NCBI GenBank assembly: GCA_050117725.1
Contig: JASFME010000043.1
Coordinates: 1 to 12,368 of the forward strand
Length of the DNA: 12,368 bases
Source of the DNA: JASFJH01 sp050117725
Lineage (GTDB): Bacteria; Pseudomonadota; Gammaproteobacteria; AKS1
Direction: 5' to 3'
Position 1 is the first letter of the stretch; each line of letters opens with the position of its first letter. The position numbers and the translations under genes are program-made. Of the stretch, positions 6,111 to 12,368 are shown in pieces. The notes beneath the pieces were generated by a model. That model was not told the origin of the DNA, made no database searches, and worked only from the letters and a program-made list of their open reading frames with translations.

Positions 6111-6222
6111 TTTTCCCTTCCTGGCCCGCCCGGGGCCCGCTGGCAATGTGCATAGTTTATTTATGGCGGCTAAGCCGGGCCGGGTAAAGGGTAAAGCTGT
6201 AAACAATTGTCAAGCCATTGAT
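6111..6222 (-). promoter_or_regulatory. Leader region of the 78-aa gene, with a consensus -35 hexamer
   Basis: This gap between bpt and the small gene carries a perfect TTGACA on the minus strand (6213-6208). No good -10 lies 16-18 bp downstream, so the promoter is uncertain; CATAAA further along is an alternative -10. A 5-bp all-GC stem (GGCCC 6123-6127 / GGGCC 6133-6137) lies immediately before the ribosome binding site at 6115-6122 and could affect translation. Confidence 0.3.
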
Positions 6223-6942
6223 TTAACAGCAATCACTGAGTTGCCAATGTCCGTCACGGAAGGTCTCATTGGGCACGAAGCCCGACTTGTAGGCCATCTT
6301 CGCTGACTCGGCTATCCAGTAGCCGAGGTACAGGTAATCCAGATTACGCTGTTGCGCGGTCTGGATCTGGCTCAGGATTGCGTATACGCCAAGTCCACGG
6401 TCAGCCTGAGCCGGGTCGAAATAGGTGTACACGGCGGACAGGGCATTGTGCAGGTGGTCAGTGACGGCCACCGCAACGAGTTTGCCGGCCAGTCGGAATT
6501 CATGAAACTGCACATCGAGATGCGGGTTGAACAGGAAATCCCGGTACTTGTTCGGATCGTCATCGTCCATGCCGCCACCGCTGTGCCGGCTGCCGATATA
6601 GCGCAGATACAGGTCAAAATGCTCTTTGGAAAAGGTCGCCGGGCGTATCTGCAAGGCGACATCGGTATTGTTGCGCCAGTTGCGGCGCTGGCTGCGGTTC
6701 GGCCTGAACTGCTGCACCGGCAGGCGCAGCGGAATACAGGCGTCGCATAACGGGCAGCGCGGCCGGTACACGAGTTTGCCACTGCGCCGAAAGCCGAACT
6801 GAATCAGCTGACTGTACAGATCTGTGCCGATCTCACGGTGCGGATCGGCAAACAGGGTCATGGCCTGCCGATCAGGCAGGTAGCTGCATTCGTGTTCCGG
6901 GGTCAGGTAGAACTCGAGCTGGGGCAGGCCAATCGCGTCCAT
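6223..6942 (-). CDS. bpt: Aspartate/glutamate leucyltransferase Bpt (arginyl-tRNA transferase family)
   Basis: Bpt transfers leucine from Leu-tRNA to proteins starting with Asp or Glu, making them ClpS substrates. The family fold is that of eukaryotic ATE1. The product is 239 aa, normal for bacterial Bpt. The N-terminal domain has HECSYLPDR (C19) and RPRCPLCDAC (C63, C66, C69). These four cysteines are conserved in the family and, in ATE1, are linked to metal or iron-sulfur binding. The C-terminal part shows RNTDVALQ-like sequence, YLRYIGSRHSGGGMDDDDP, AVYTYFDPAQADRGLGVYAIL and YLYLGYWIAESAKMAYKSGF, all typical. The start shares one base with the aat stop (TGATG), so translation is coupled. 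Whether the donor is Leu, as in characterised bacterial Bpt, or Arg cannot be told from the sequence. Confidence 0.96.
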   Translation of the reverse strand: MDAIGLPQLEFYLTPEHECSYLPDRQAMTLFADPHREIGTDLYSQLIQFGFRRSGKLVYRPRCPLCDACIPLRLPVQQFRPNRSQRRNWRNNTDVALQIRPATFSKEHFDLYLRYIGSRHSGGGMDDDDPNKYRDFLFNPHLDVQFHEFRLAGKLVAVAVTDHLHNALSAVYTYFDPAQADRGLGVYAILSQIQTAQQRNLDYLYLGYWIAESAKMAYKSGFVPNETFRDGHWQLSDCC

Positions 6943-7667
6943 CAGTCTGCCTCATCGAATTGCCAGAAGCGCATGGCCGGTTGCCCGGCGCAGTACTTAT
7001 CGAGCAGGGCAATGAATTGCCGGCGCTGGATCTGCGTTGCCCCGAGGCTGGCGAGGTGGTCCGAGTGCACCTGGCAATCAATCAGCGCGAAGCCCCAGCA
7101 TTCGAGTTGCCGGGCCAGCCTGGCGAAGGCAACTTTCGAGGCATCGCGCCGGCGGGCGAACATCGATTCGCCAAAAAATACCCGGCCAATCGCGATGCCA
7201 TACAGGCCGCCCACCAGTTCACCCTCATACCACGTTTCAATGGAGTGCGCGTGTCCTTCCTGGTGCAGGCGGATATAGGCATCGCGCATCGCAGTCGTGA
7301 TCCAGGTGCCATCATCCTCGGCGCGCGGTGCCGCGCAGGCATCAATGACCTGCTCGAATGCCCGGTTCATGGTGACACTATAACCGGCATTACGCATGGA
7401 TTTGCGCAGACTGCGGCTGACGCGCAGATCAGACGGGAACAACACGGTACGTGGATCCGGTGACCACCACATGATCGGCTGGCCTTCGCTGTACCAGGGA
7501 AAGATGCCCTGCCGGTAGGCGCGCAGCAGGCGCCTGCTACCGAGATCACCGCCAAACGCAAGCAGGCCGTCAGGATCCTGCAGGGCGAGTTCAACCGGTG
7601 GGAACGGCGCCTCTTCGTCCTGCGTATCAAGCCAGTACAGACTTTGTATGCCAAATGAATCTGACAT
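6942..7667 (-). CDS. aat: Leucyl/phenylalanyl-tRNA--protein transferase
   Basis: Aat transfers Leu or Phe from aminoacyl-tRNA to N-terminal Lys or Arg of proteins in the cytoplasm, creating primary N-degrons for ClpS. The 241-aa product has the full family pattern. It has FPPVELALQDPDGLLAFGGDL near the N-terminus, then YRQGIFPWY and IMWWSPDPR, then GLYGIAIGRVFFGESMF. After these come DASKVAFARL and the C-terminal ALIDCQVHSDHLASLGA. The catalytic Glu of FFGESMF and Asp of LIDCQ are present. It begins 2 bp after the stop of the FemAB-like gene and its stop overlaps the bpt start, so the three form one translationally coupled unit. Confidence 0.97.
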   Translation of the reverse strand: MSDSFGIQSLYWLDTQDEEAPFPPVELALQDPDGLLAFGGDLGSRRLLRAYRQGIFPWYSEGQPIMWWSPDPRTVLFPSDLRVSRSLRKSMRNAGYSVTMNRAFEQVIDACAAPRAEDDGTWITTAMRDAYIRLHQEGHAHSIETWYEGELVGGLYGIAIGRVFFGESMFARRRDASKVAFARLARQLECWGFALIDCQVHSDHLASLGATQIQRRQFIALLDKYCAGQPAMRFWQFDEAD

Positions 7668-7669
7668 GC

Positions 7670-8818
7670 TCAGTTGCCACCCTGTCGAAACGGGGAATGT
7701 TCACCCAGTACTTCAGTATAGTGCTCCATGCCGTGTTGTTCACGTTCGACAAAATCGGCGATGGCGTCGCGAAAACCCTCGTGCGCGATCCAGTGTGCGG
7801 ACCAGGTCGGTACCGGCAGAAAGCCGCGGCTGAGCTTGTGCTCGCCCTGGGCGCCGGCCTCGAAGCGCTGCAGGCCCACCTCGATACAGTATTCGATGGC
7901 GGCGTAATAACAGACCTCGAAGTGCAGTTTGTCGAAATGCGCGGAGCAGCCCCAGTGCCTGCCATACAGCGTATCCCGACCGCGCAGGTTGAAGGCCCCG
8001 GCCACGTACTCGTTATTGTGTTTTGCCATGATGAGCAACACTTCATCGGGCATGCGTTGCGCGAGTTCGATGAAGAATGCCAGGCTCAGGGTCGGGTGGC
8101 CGCTTTTGCGATAAAAGGTCGAACAATAGAAATCATGAAAGATCTGCCAGTGCCTGTCAGTAGTGTCATGGCCGCTTAGCAATTCGATTTCAATCCAGGC
8201 ATCGCGTACCCGTCTGCGTTCCTGGCGGATTTGTTTGCGTTTTTTCGAGGCGAGCGCTGCCAGGAAATCATCAAACGAGTGATAGTCATTGTTATGCCAG
8301 TGGAACTGAACGCCGACGCGTTTCATCATGCCGTGCTGTTCAAGGATCCGGGTGTCATGTTCATCCGGGAACAGGATATGCAATGATGACACGTCCAGTT
8401 GTCTGGCATGATCCAGCGCTGCCCGGGCGATGCCGGATTTGATCGTGTCCTGTTCATTGCCTGCGGCACAGAGCAGGCGTGGACCGGTGACCGGTGTGTA
8501 GGGAATCGCGGCGACGAGTTTCGGATAATACGCCAGGCCATGCTGCTGGTAGGCCTGCGCCCATGCCCAGTCAAACACGAGTTCGCCGTAGGAGTTGTCC
8601 TTGATATACATCGGCATCGCGCCAACGAGCCGTTTGTTGTCATCATGAACAAGTATGTGTTGTGGCAGCCAACCCCAGCGTGGGCCGAGACAGTCATTCT
8701 GTTCAAGTGCGTCCAGGAACTCATGTCGCAGGAACGGATTGCCGCTGTCATCGAGTGCATTCCATTGCTGCGCAGCAATGGAATGCAGCTTATCCGTAAC
8801 AGTTGTGCTGTATGGCAT
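7670..8818 (-). CDS. Predicted N-acyltransferase of the COG3146 / FemAB-like (PF04339) family
   Basis: This 382-aa protein belongs to the family annotated as 'peptidogalycan biosynthesis/recognition' or predicted N-acyltransferase, with a GNAT/FemAB-type fold. I know of no established substrate. Family signatures seen: NPFLRHEFLDALE near residues 27-39, GELVFDWAWAQAYQ, AIPYTPVTGPRLL, KKRKQIRQERRRV, FYRKSGHPTLSLAFF, and the strongly conserved tail LYGRHWGCSAHFDKLHFEVCYYAAIEYCIEVGLQRFEAGAQGEHK followed by RGFLPVPTWSAHW. No signal peptide is present. The ATG at 8818 lacks a clear ribosome binding site. The gene is the first of a unit with aat (2-bp gap) and bpt, both aminoacyl-tRNA transferases whose catalytic domains share the GNAT-like fold. 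An aminoacyl-tRNA-dependent or N-terminus-directed role is therefore a reasonable inference but unproven. A 32-bp perfect palindrome lies within codons 11-22. Confidence 0.88.
   Translation of the reverse strand: MPYSTTVTDKLHSIAAQQWNALDDSGNPFLRHEFLDALEQNDCLGPRWGWLPQHILVHDDNKRLVGAMPMYIKDNSYGELVFDWAWAQAYQQHGLAYYPKLVAAIPYTPVTGPRLLCAAGNEQDTIKSGIARAALDHARQLDVSSLHILFPDEHDTRILEQHGMMKRVGVQFHWHNNDYHSFDDFLAALASKKRKQIRQERRRVRDAWIEIELLSGHDTTDRHWQIFHDFYCSTFYRKSGHPTLSLAFFIELAQRMPDEVLLIMAKHNNEYVAGAFNLRGRDTLYGRHWGCSAHFDKLHFEVCYYAAIEYCIEVGLQRFEAGAQGEHKLSRGFLPVPTWSAHWIAHEGFRDAIADFVEREQHGMEHYTEVLGEHSPFRQGGN
8756..8787. repeat. Perfect 32-bp palindrome inside the start of the FemAB-like gene
   Basis: Positions 8756-8771 read TGCATTCCATTGCTGC and positions 8772-8787 are its exact reverse complement, with no central spacer. 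It lies 32-63 bases into the coding sequence (residues about 11-22, LHSIAAQQWNAL). The transcript could form a long hairpin (loop of a few bases), and the DNA could extrude a cruciform. A 16-bp arm with no mismatch is far beyond chance for coding DNA. I cannot tell whether it is a protein-binding site, a translation-control hairpin or the trace of a small repeat. Confidence 0.9.
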
Positions 8819-8829
8819 GGGTCGTGGCC

Positions 8830-8871
8830 GCAGGGCTTTAGCAAAACGCCCTGCGAGGCAGGGTATTTTTT
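8830..8871 (-). terminator. trxB terminator with competing hairpins (possible attenuator before the FemAB-like-aat-bpt unit)
   Basis: On the minus strand three complementary segments follow the trxB stop: CCCTGC (8863-8858), GCAGGGC (8854-8848) and GCCCTGC (8836-8830). Segments 1 and 2 pair over a 3-base loop and are followed by CG and TTTT, a modest Rho-independent terminator. Segments 2 and 3 can pair instead over an 11-base loop that contains the T-run, which would abolish the terminator. On the plus strand the 1:2 hairpin is followed by TATTTTTTAT (8864-8873), a stronger terminator that would stop antisense transcription. Confidence 0.7.
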
Positions 8872-8876
8872 ATGTC

Positions 8877-9833
8877 TTACTTGCCAAGGTTGTCCAGGTA
8901 ACGTTCGGCATCGAGTGCTGCCATACAACCCGAGCCTGCCGAGGTAATCGCCTGGCGGTAGATGTGATCGGCGACATCACCGGCCGCATATACACCCTCA
9001 ATCGATGTCTGGGTGGCATTACCTGAAGTGCCGCCTTGCACCTTCAGGTAGCCATGTGCCATATCCAGTTGGTCTTCGAAGATGTCAGTATTCGGCTTGT
9101 GGCCGATCGCGATGAAGACACCATGCACGTCGAGTTCTTTTGTTGAACCGTCCTGCGTATTCTTGATGCGCAGGCCGGTGACACCGGAATCATCACCGAG
9201 CACTTCATCGACCTCATGGTTCCATTCGATGCTGACATTGCCGGTCTTCGCTTTCTCGATAAGCTGATCGGCAAGGATCTTTTCCGAGCGGAAGCTGTCG
9301 CGACGGTGCACGACAGTGACATGCTCCGCGATGTTGGCCAGGTAGAGGGCCTCTTCCACTGCGGTGTTACCACCGCCGACCACGGCCACCTTGCGGCCGC
9401 GATAGAAGAAACCATCGCAGGTGGCACAGGCGGAAACCCCGCGGCCCTTGAAGGCCTCTTCGGAAGGCAGGCCGAGATACTGCGCCGAGGCACCGGTGGC
9501 GATAATCAACGCATCACAGGTGTATTCACCGGAATCGCCGCTCAGGCGGAACGGTCGCTGCTGCAGTTCAACCTTGTTGATGTGGTCAAAGATGATCTCG
9601 GTGTCAAAGCGCTCGGCATGCTTTTGCATACGCTCCATGAGCATCGGGCCCTGCAGTCCCTCGACATCGCCAGGCCAATTATCGACCTCGGTCGTGGTCA
9701 TAAGCTGGCCGCCCTGTTGCAGGCCGGTTACCAGCACCGGTTCCAGGTTGGCGCGCGCCGCATACACGGCCGCGGTGTAACCGGCCGGGCCGGAACCGAG
9801 GATTAGCAGTTTGCAGTGTTTGGTTTCGCTCAT
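8877..9833 (-). CDS. trxB: Thioredoxin-disulfide reductase
   Basis: TrxB is an FAD flavoenzyme that uses NADPH to reduce oxidised thioredoxin in the cytoplasm. The product is 318 aa, the normal length. It has the FAD motif LILGSGPAGYTAA (about 10-22), the redox-active SACATCDGFF (C136 and C139, CATC), the NADPH motif VVGGGNTAVEEA (about 151-162), and the second FAD motif GVYAAGDVADH near the C-terminus. GGAG precedes the ATG. It is divergent from ald and is followed by the hairpin set described above. In E. coli and Pseudomonas the gene also lies close to ftsK, so the position is ancestral. Confidence 0.98.
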   Translation of the reverse strand: MSETKHCKLLILGSGPAGYTAAVYAARANLEPVLVTGLQQGGQLMTTTEVDNWPGDVEGLQGPMLMERMQKHAERFDTEIIFDHINKVELQQRPFRLSGDSGEYTCDALIIATGASAQYLGLPSEEAFKGRGVSACATCDGFFYRGRKVAVVGGGNTAVEEALYLANIAEHVTVVHRRDSFRSEKILADQLIEKAKTGNVSIEWNHEVDEVLGDDSGVTGLRIKNTQDGSTKELDVHGVFIAIGHKPNTDIFEDQLDMAHGYLKVQGGTSGNATQTSIEGVYAAGDVADHIYRQAITSAGSGCMAALDAERYLDNLGK

Positions 9834-9866
9834 GGGTGTGCAGGCTCCGAAGAATATGTCGTTTTT

Positions 9867-9916
9867 TCAGTTGTTTGCTCAGTTGTGACCATGCACACTA
9901 TAAAACGGTTGCATGG
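9867..9916 (+). promoter_or_regulatory. Putative ald promoter flanked by an inverted repeat and a direct repeat
   Basis: TATAAA (9899-9904, 5/6 to the -10 consensus) lies 18 bp after TTGCTC (9875-9880), a weak -35. A perfect inverted repeat CCATGCA (9889-9895) / TGCATGG (9910-9916) brackets the -10; the arm starts are 21 bp apart, two helical turns. Two copies of TCAGTTGT (9867-9874, 9879-9886), 12 bp apart, flank the -35. Such an arrangement would suit a regulator such as an Lrp-type protein, but this is inference. The same region must also contain the trxB promoter on the other strand. Confidence 0.45.
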
Positions 9917-9996
9917 CATCATGTTCGGGCGCCTATGGTACGGGATGCAGGGCAGGCCGGTAAAGGCATAGCGAGACAGGACAAAGGGGCAACGCG

Positions 9997-11052
9997 ATGC
10001 AAATTGGGGTACCAAAAGAGATCAAACCACTGGAGGGGCGGGTCAGCATGATCCCGGATGCGGTCAGTGAACTGGTCCGCCACGGCCACGAGGTGCTGGT
10101 GCAGGCCGGTGCCGGTGAGGCCAGTGGCTATTCGGATGCGGCCTATCGCGCGGCGGGGGCACAGCTGGTTGCCTCGCCGGCCGATGTTTATGCCGCGTCG
10201 CTGATCGTCAAGGTCAAGGAACCGGTTGAGGGCGACTTGCCGTTGTTACGTCCGGACCACACCGTGTTTTCCTACCTGCACCTCGCCGCGCTTCCCGCAT
10301 TGACCCGACAATTGTGTGACATTGGCCTGACGGCAATCGGTTTTGAAACCTTGGAGGCGACCGGGGGTGGCCTGCCGTTGCTGGCACCGATGAGTGATAT
10401 TGCCGGGCGCCTTGCGCTGCAGATTGGTGCCAACCTGCTACACCGGCCGCAAGGTGGCAAGGGGGTGTTGCTCGGCGGCCTGCCGGGTACGCCACGTGGC
10501 CGGGTCGTGATCCTCGGTGCCGGCACGGCCGGCAGCAATGCGGCGCTGATGGCGGCCGGTATGGGTGCTGAGGTGGTCGTGTTCGACCGTAACCGCGACA
10601 AGCTCGCCCGCATGCGGGCATTGGGCGATAATGTGACCGGCCTGTATGCCTATGCCGACAGCATCGCCGGGCAGGTCGCCCGGGCCGATGTGCTGGTCGG
10701 GGCAGTGCTGGTCACGGGGCAGCGGACACCGCACCTCGTGTCGCGCGAACAGGTTGCCAGCATGCAGGCGGGCAGCGTGATCATCGATATTTCCGTCGAC
10801 CAGGGTGGCTGTGTCGAGACGACGCGGCCGACCGATTACCGCTCACCGACGTTCGTCGAGGAGGGTGTGATACATTTCGGTGTGACAAATATGCCCGGTG
10901 CAGTGCCAAAAACGGCCTCACAGGCCCTGTCGACGGCTATCATGCCGTATGTGCTGCAACTGGCCACCCCGAACTGGCGGGACAATGCAGCACTGTCTGG
11001 CGCGGTTAATGTGGCTGACGGTAAAGTGGTGCACCCGGCCTTGCAGGTGTGA
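9997..11052 (+). CDS. ald: Alanine dehydrogenase
   Basis: Ald interconverts L-alanine and pyruvate plus ammonium with NAD(H) in the cytoplasm. The product begins MQIGVPKEIKPLEGRVSMIP. The known active-site residues have counterparts at R15, K74 (VKVKEP), H95 (SYLHLA) and D268 (VDQGG). The NAD-binding GAGTAG motif is at 174-179, with an acidic D197 at the end of the second strand. VTNMPGAVPKTAS follows. The product is 351 aa, about 20 shorter than the usual 370, and stops right after the GKVVHPALQV segment, so the usual C-terminal tail is missing. AGGGG 7 bases upstream supports the start. It is divergent from trxB and sits where E. coli has lrp, between trxB and ftsK. Its stop codon overlaps the putative -35 of ftsK. 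Confidence 0.95.
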   Translation: MQIGVPKEIKPLEGRVSMIPDAVSELVRHGHEVLVQAGAGEASGYSDAAYRAAGAQLVASPADVYAASLIVKVKEPVEGDLPLLRPDHTVFSYLHLAALPALTRQLCDIGLTAIGFETLEATGGGLPLLAPMSDIAGRLALQIGANLLHRPQGGKGVLLGGLPGTPRGRVVILGAGTAGSNAALMAAGMGAEVVVFDRNRDKLARMRALGDNVTGLYAYADSIAGQVARADVLVGAVLVTGQRTPHLVSREQVASMQAGSVIIDISVDQGGCVETTRPTDYRSPTFVEEGVIHFGVTNMPGAVPKTASQALSTAIMPYVLQLATPNWRDNAALSGAVNVADGKVVHPALQV

Positions 11053-11084
11053 CAGCCCTACACAATTCCTGTATAAAATACAGG
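11049..11084 (+). promoter_or_regulatory. ftsK promoter with palindrome CCTGTAT-AAA-ATACAGG over the -10
   Basis: GTGACA (11049-11054, 5/6 to consensus) and TATAAA (11072-11077, 5/6) are separated by exactly 17 bp, the best promoter in the window. A perfect 7-bp inverted repeat (11068-11074 / 11078-11084) with a 3-base centre covers the -10, as a repressor operator would. E. coli ftsK (dinH) is LexA-controlled, and CTGT...ACAG is present here, but the gap is 7 bp and not the 8 of the E. coli box. The predicted leader is about 50 bases. Confidence 0.65.
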
Positions 11085-11135
11085 CTTATAACGAAAATTT
11101 AGTGTAAATTCGCAGATACGGATACGAGAGCAGCT

Positions 11136-12368
11136 TTGGCCCAGGCGAAACGCAAGAATAACCCCCAGCCCGTAGCGGCCGTCCATTTAAGTCGTGGTTT
11201 ACGAGAAGGCAGCCTGTTTATTCTCGGCGCGATCGGCATTTACCTGCTGGTTTGCCTGGCGGGCTACGAGGCGGCCGATCCCGGCTGGTCACACAGTGGC
11301 AGCGGCGACAGCATCCATAATCCCGGCGGTGTGGTCGGCGCGATCTTCGCCGACGCCTTCCTCTACCTGTTTGGCCTGATGGCCTACCTGTTCCCGCTTG
11401 CGGTCATCTACAGCGGTTGGATCCTGTTCCACGGCCGCGAACACGCCGAAGAGGCCTTTGAAATCCGTCGCGTCGTGCTACGTGTGTCCGGGTTTGTGCT
11501 GACCCTCGGTAGCGGCGCCGGGCTGGCGACCCTGCACATCTACCAGCCGGATCTGGCCCTGCCACTCAACCCGGGCGGTGTCCTCGGTGATGTGGTCGGC
11601 AATGGCCTGGTCTCGGCCTTCAGTTTTCTCGGCACAACGCTGTTCCTGCTCGCGCTGTTTCTCACCGGTATCACCTTGCTGACCGGGCTGTCGTGGTTCT
11701 GGCTTATGGATATCACCGGGCAGCTTACCTTGCGGTCAATCGATTGGCTGCAGGGAAGGGCGGCCTGGTTGCGCGACTACCTGCAGGGCCGCCGCGCACG
11801 CCGTGCGCGCGAAGACGTGGTAGAAGTCGTCAAGGAAAAACAGAAAGCCCGCAAACCGCCACGCATTGAACCGGTGATTAACCTGCCGGAGCCCAGCGAG
11901 CGGGGTGAGCGTGAGCGACAGGTCCCGTTGTTCGATACCAGCGAGGAGACACCTCTGCCACCGGTCTCGCTGCTTGATGTCGTGGACAAGCCGAAGTCGG
12001 CAATGTCGAAGGCGGCACTCGAGGCCATGTCGCAACTCGTCGAGAACAAGCTGCGTGATTTCGGTATCGAGGTCGAGGTGGTTGCCGTGCATCCCGGCCC
12101 GGTGATCACGCGCTTTGAACTGCAGCCGGCCGCGGGCGTCAAGGTCAGCCAGATCAGCAATCTGGCCAAGGACCTGGCGCGTGCGCTGTCCACGGTGAGT
12201 GTGCGTATTGTTGAGGTGATCCCGGGTAAATCCGTGATCGGCCTGGAAGTGCCCAACGAGACACGTGAGATCGTGCGCCTGAGCGAGATCATCAACTCGA
12301 AGGCCTATGACAGCCATGATTCCAACCTGTCGCTGGCGATGGGCAAGGATATTGCAGGTTACCCGGTG
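11136..12368 (+). CDS. ftsK: DNA translocase FtsK, N-terminal part (runs off the window)
   Basis: FtsK anchors at the division septum and pumps chromosome DNA towards dif for XerCD recombination. The 411 visible codons contain four membrane segments: about 26-44, 64-98, 114-135 and 152-192. A basic stretch follows (RRARRARED, about 219-227), then a short Pro/Glu-rich linker to about residue 285. The start of the motor's alpha region is next (LVENKLRDFGIEVEVVAVHPGPVITRFELQ, LARALSTVSVRIVEVIPGKSVIGLEVPN). The Walker motifs lie beyond the end. The linker is short, so this is the roughly 750-800-aa type and not the 1329-aa E. coli form. The start is TTG at 11136: the frame has a stop at 11100-11102 and no ATG or GTG between, and GAGAG precedes the TTG. 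Confidence 0.96.
   Translation, partial: MAQAKRKNNPQPVAAVHLSRGLREGSLFILGAIGIYLLVCLAGYEAADPGWSHSGSGDSIHNPGGVVGAIFADAFLYLFGLMAYLFPLAVIYSGWILFHGREHAEEAFEIRRVVLRVSGFVLTLGSGAGLATLHIYQPDLALPLNPGGVLGDVVGNGLVSAFSFLGTTLFLLALFLTGITLLTGLSWFWLMDITGQLTLRSIDWLQGRAAWLRDYLQGRRARRAREDVVEVVKEKQKARKPPRIEPVINLPEPSERGERERQVPLFDTSEETPLPPVSLLDVVDKPKSAMSKAALEAMSQLVENKLRDFGIEVEVVAVHPGPVITRFELQPAAGVKVSQISNLAKDLARALSTVSVRIVEVIPGKSVIGLEVPNETREIVRLSEIINSKAYDSHDSNLSLAMGKDIAGYPV

Noticed and set aside
9891..9971. A 26-codon plus-strand frame between trxB and ald, possible leader peptide
   Set aside because: Its ATG lies upstream of the proposed -10 element, so it would not be on the ald transcript, and it has no ribosome binding site or amino-acid bias.
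11736..12317. A 193-codon minus-strand frame opposite ftsK
   Set aside because: The plus strand is clearly FtsK over this stretch, and the antisense product is low-complexity and His/Arg/Leu-rich with no signature.

Overview
The window reads as chromosome from a gammaproteobacterium. The gene order is the conserved gammaproteobacterial block: mnmA, nudJ and rluE on one side, cspD divergent from clpS-clpA, then infA, bpt, aat, trxB and ftsK. From memory, this resembles both the E. coli and Pseudomonas arrangements. No phage, transposon, CRISPR array or RNA gene is visible. Coding density is high, and the base composition looks moderately GC-rich by eye, with more AT-rich promoter regions. The genus cannot be named from this sequence.

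Layout: (1) Positions 1-2192, minus strand, hold a tight unit of cupin, rluE, nudJ, an exported Cys/His/Asp protein and mnmA. Two of its junctions are ATGA overlaps. (2) Positions 2193-2865 hold the cold-shock gene cspD and a 289-bp divergent region with a short palindrome and an 11-bp tandem repeat. (3) clpS and clpA run on the plus strand at 2866-5480. (4) Positions 5492-6110, minus strand, hold infA with its own promoter and a small uncharacterised protein followed by a strong terminator. (5) Positions 6223-8818, minus strand, hold a three-gene unit: a FemAB-like/GNAT predicted acyltransferase, aat and bpt. (6) trxB lies at 8877-9833 on the minus strand. A set of competing hairpins separates it from the preceding unit. 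(7) ald (plus strand) and the first 411 codons of ftsK (plus strand) close the window.

The biological theme is the bacterial N-degron pathway. Aat adds Leu/Phe to N-terminal Lys/Arg, and Bpt adds Leu to N-terminal Asp/Glu. ClpS binds the resulting N-terminal residues and passes substrates to ClpA, which works with ClpP (not in this window). All four components lie within 6 kb. An extra transferase-fold protein of unknown substrate is the first gene of the aat-bpt unit and is the best candidate here for undescribed biology.

The most notable non-coding signals are: near-identical CCTGTA...TACAGG palindromes placed the same way over the putative -10 elements of clpS and ftsK; a perfect 32-bp palindrome inside the start of the FemAB-like gene; an attenuator-like set of mutually exclusive hairpins just upstream of it; and inverted repeats over the ald and infA promoters.
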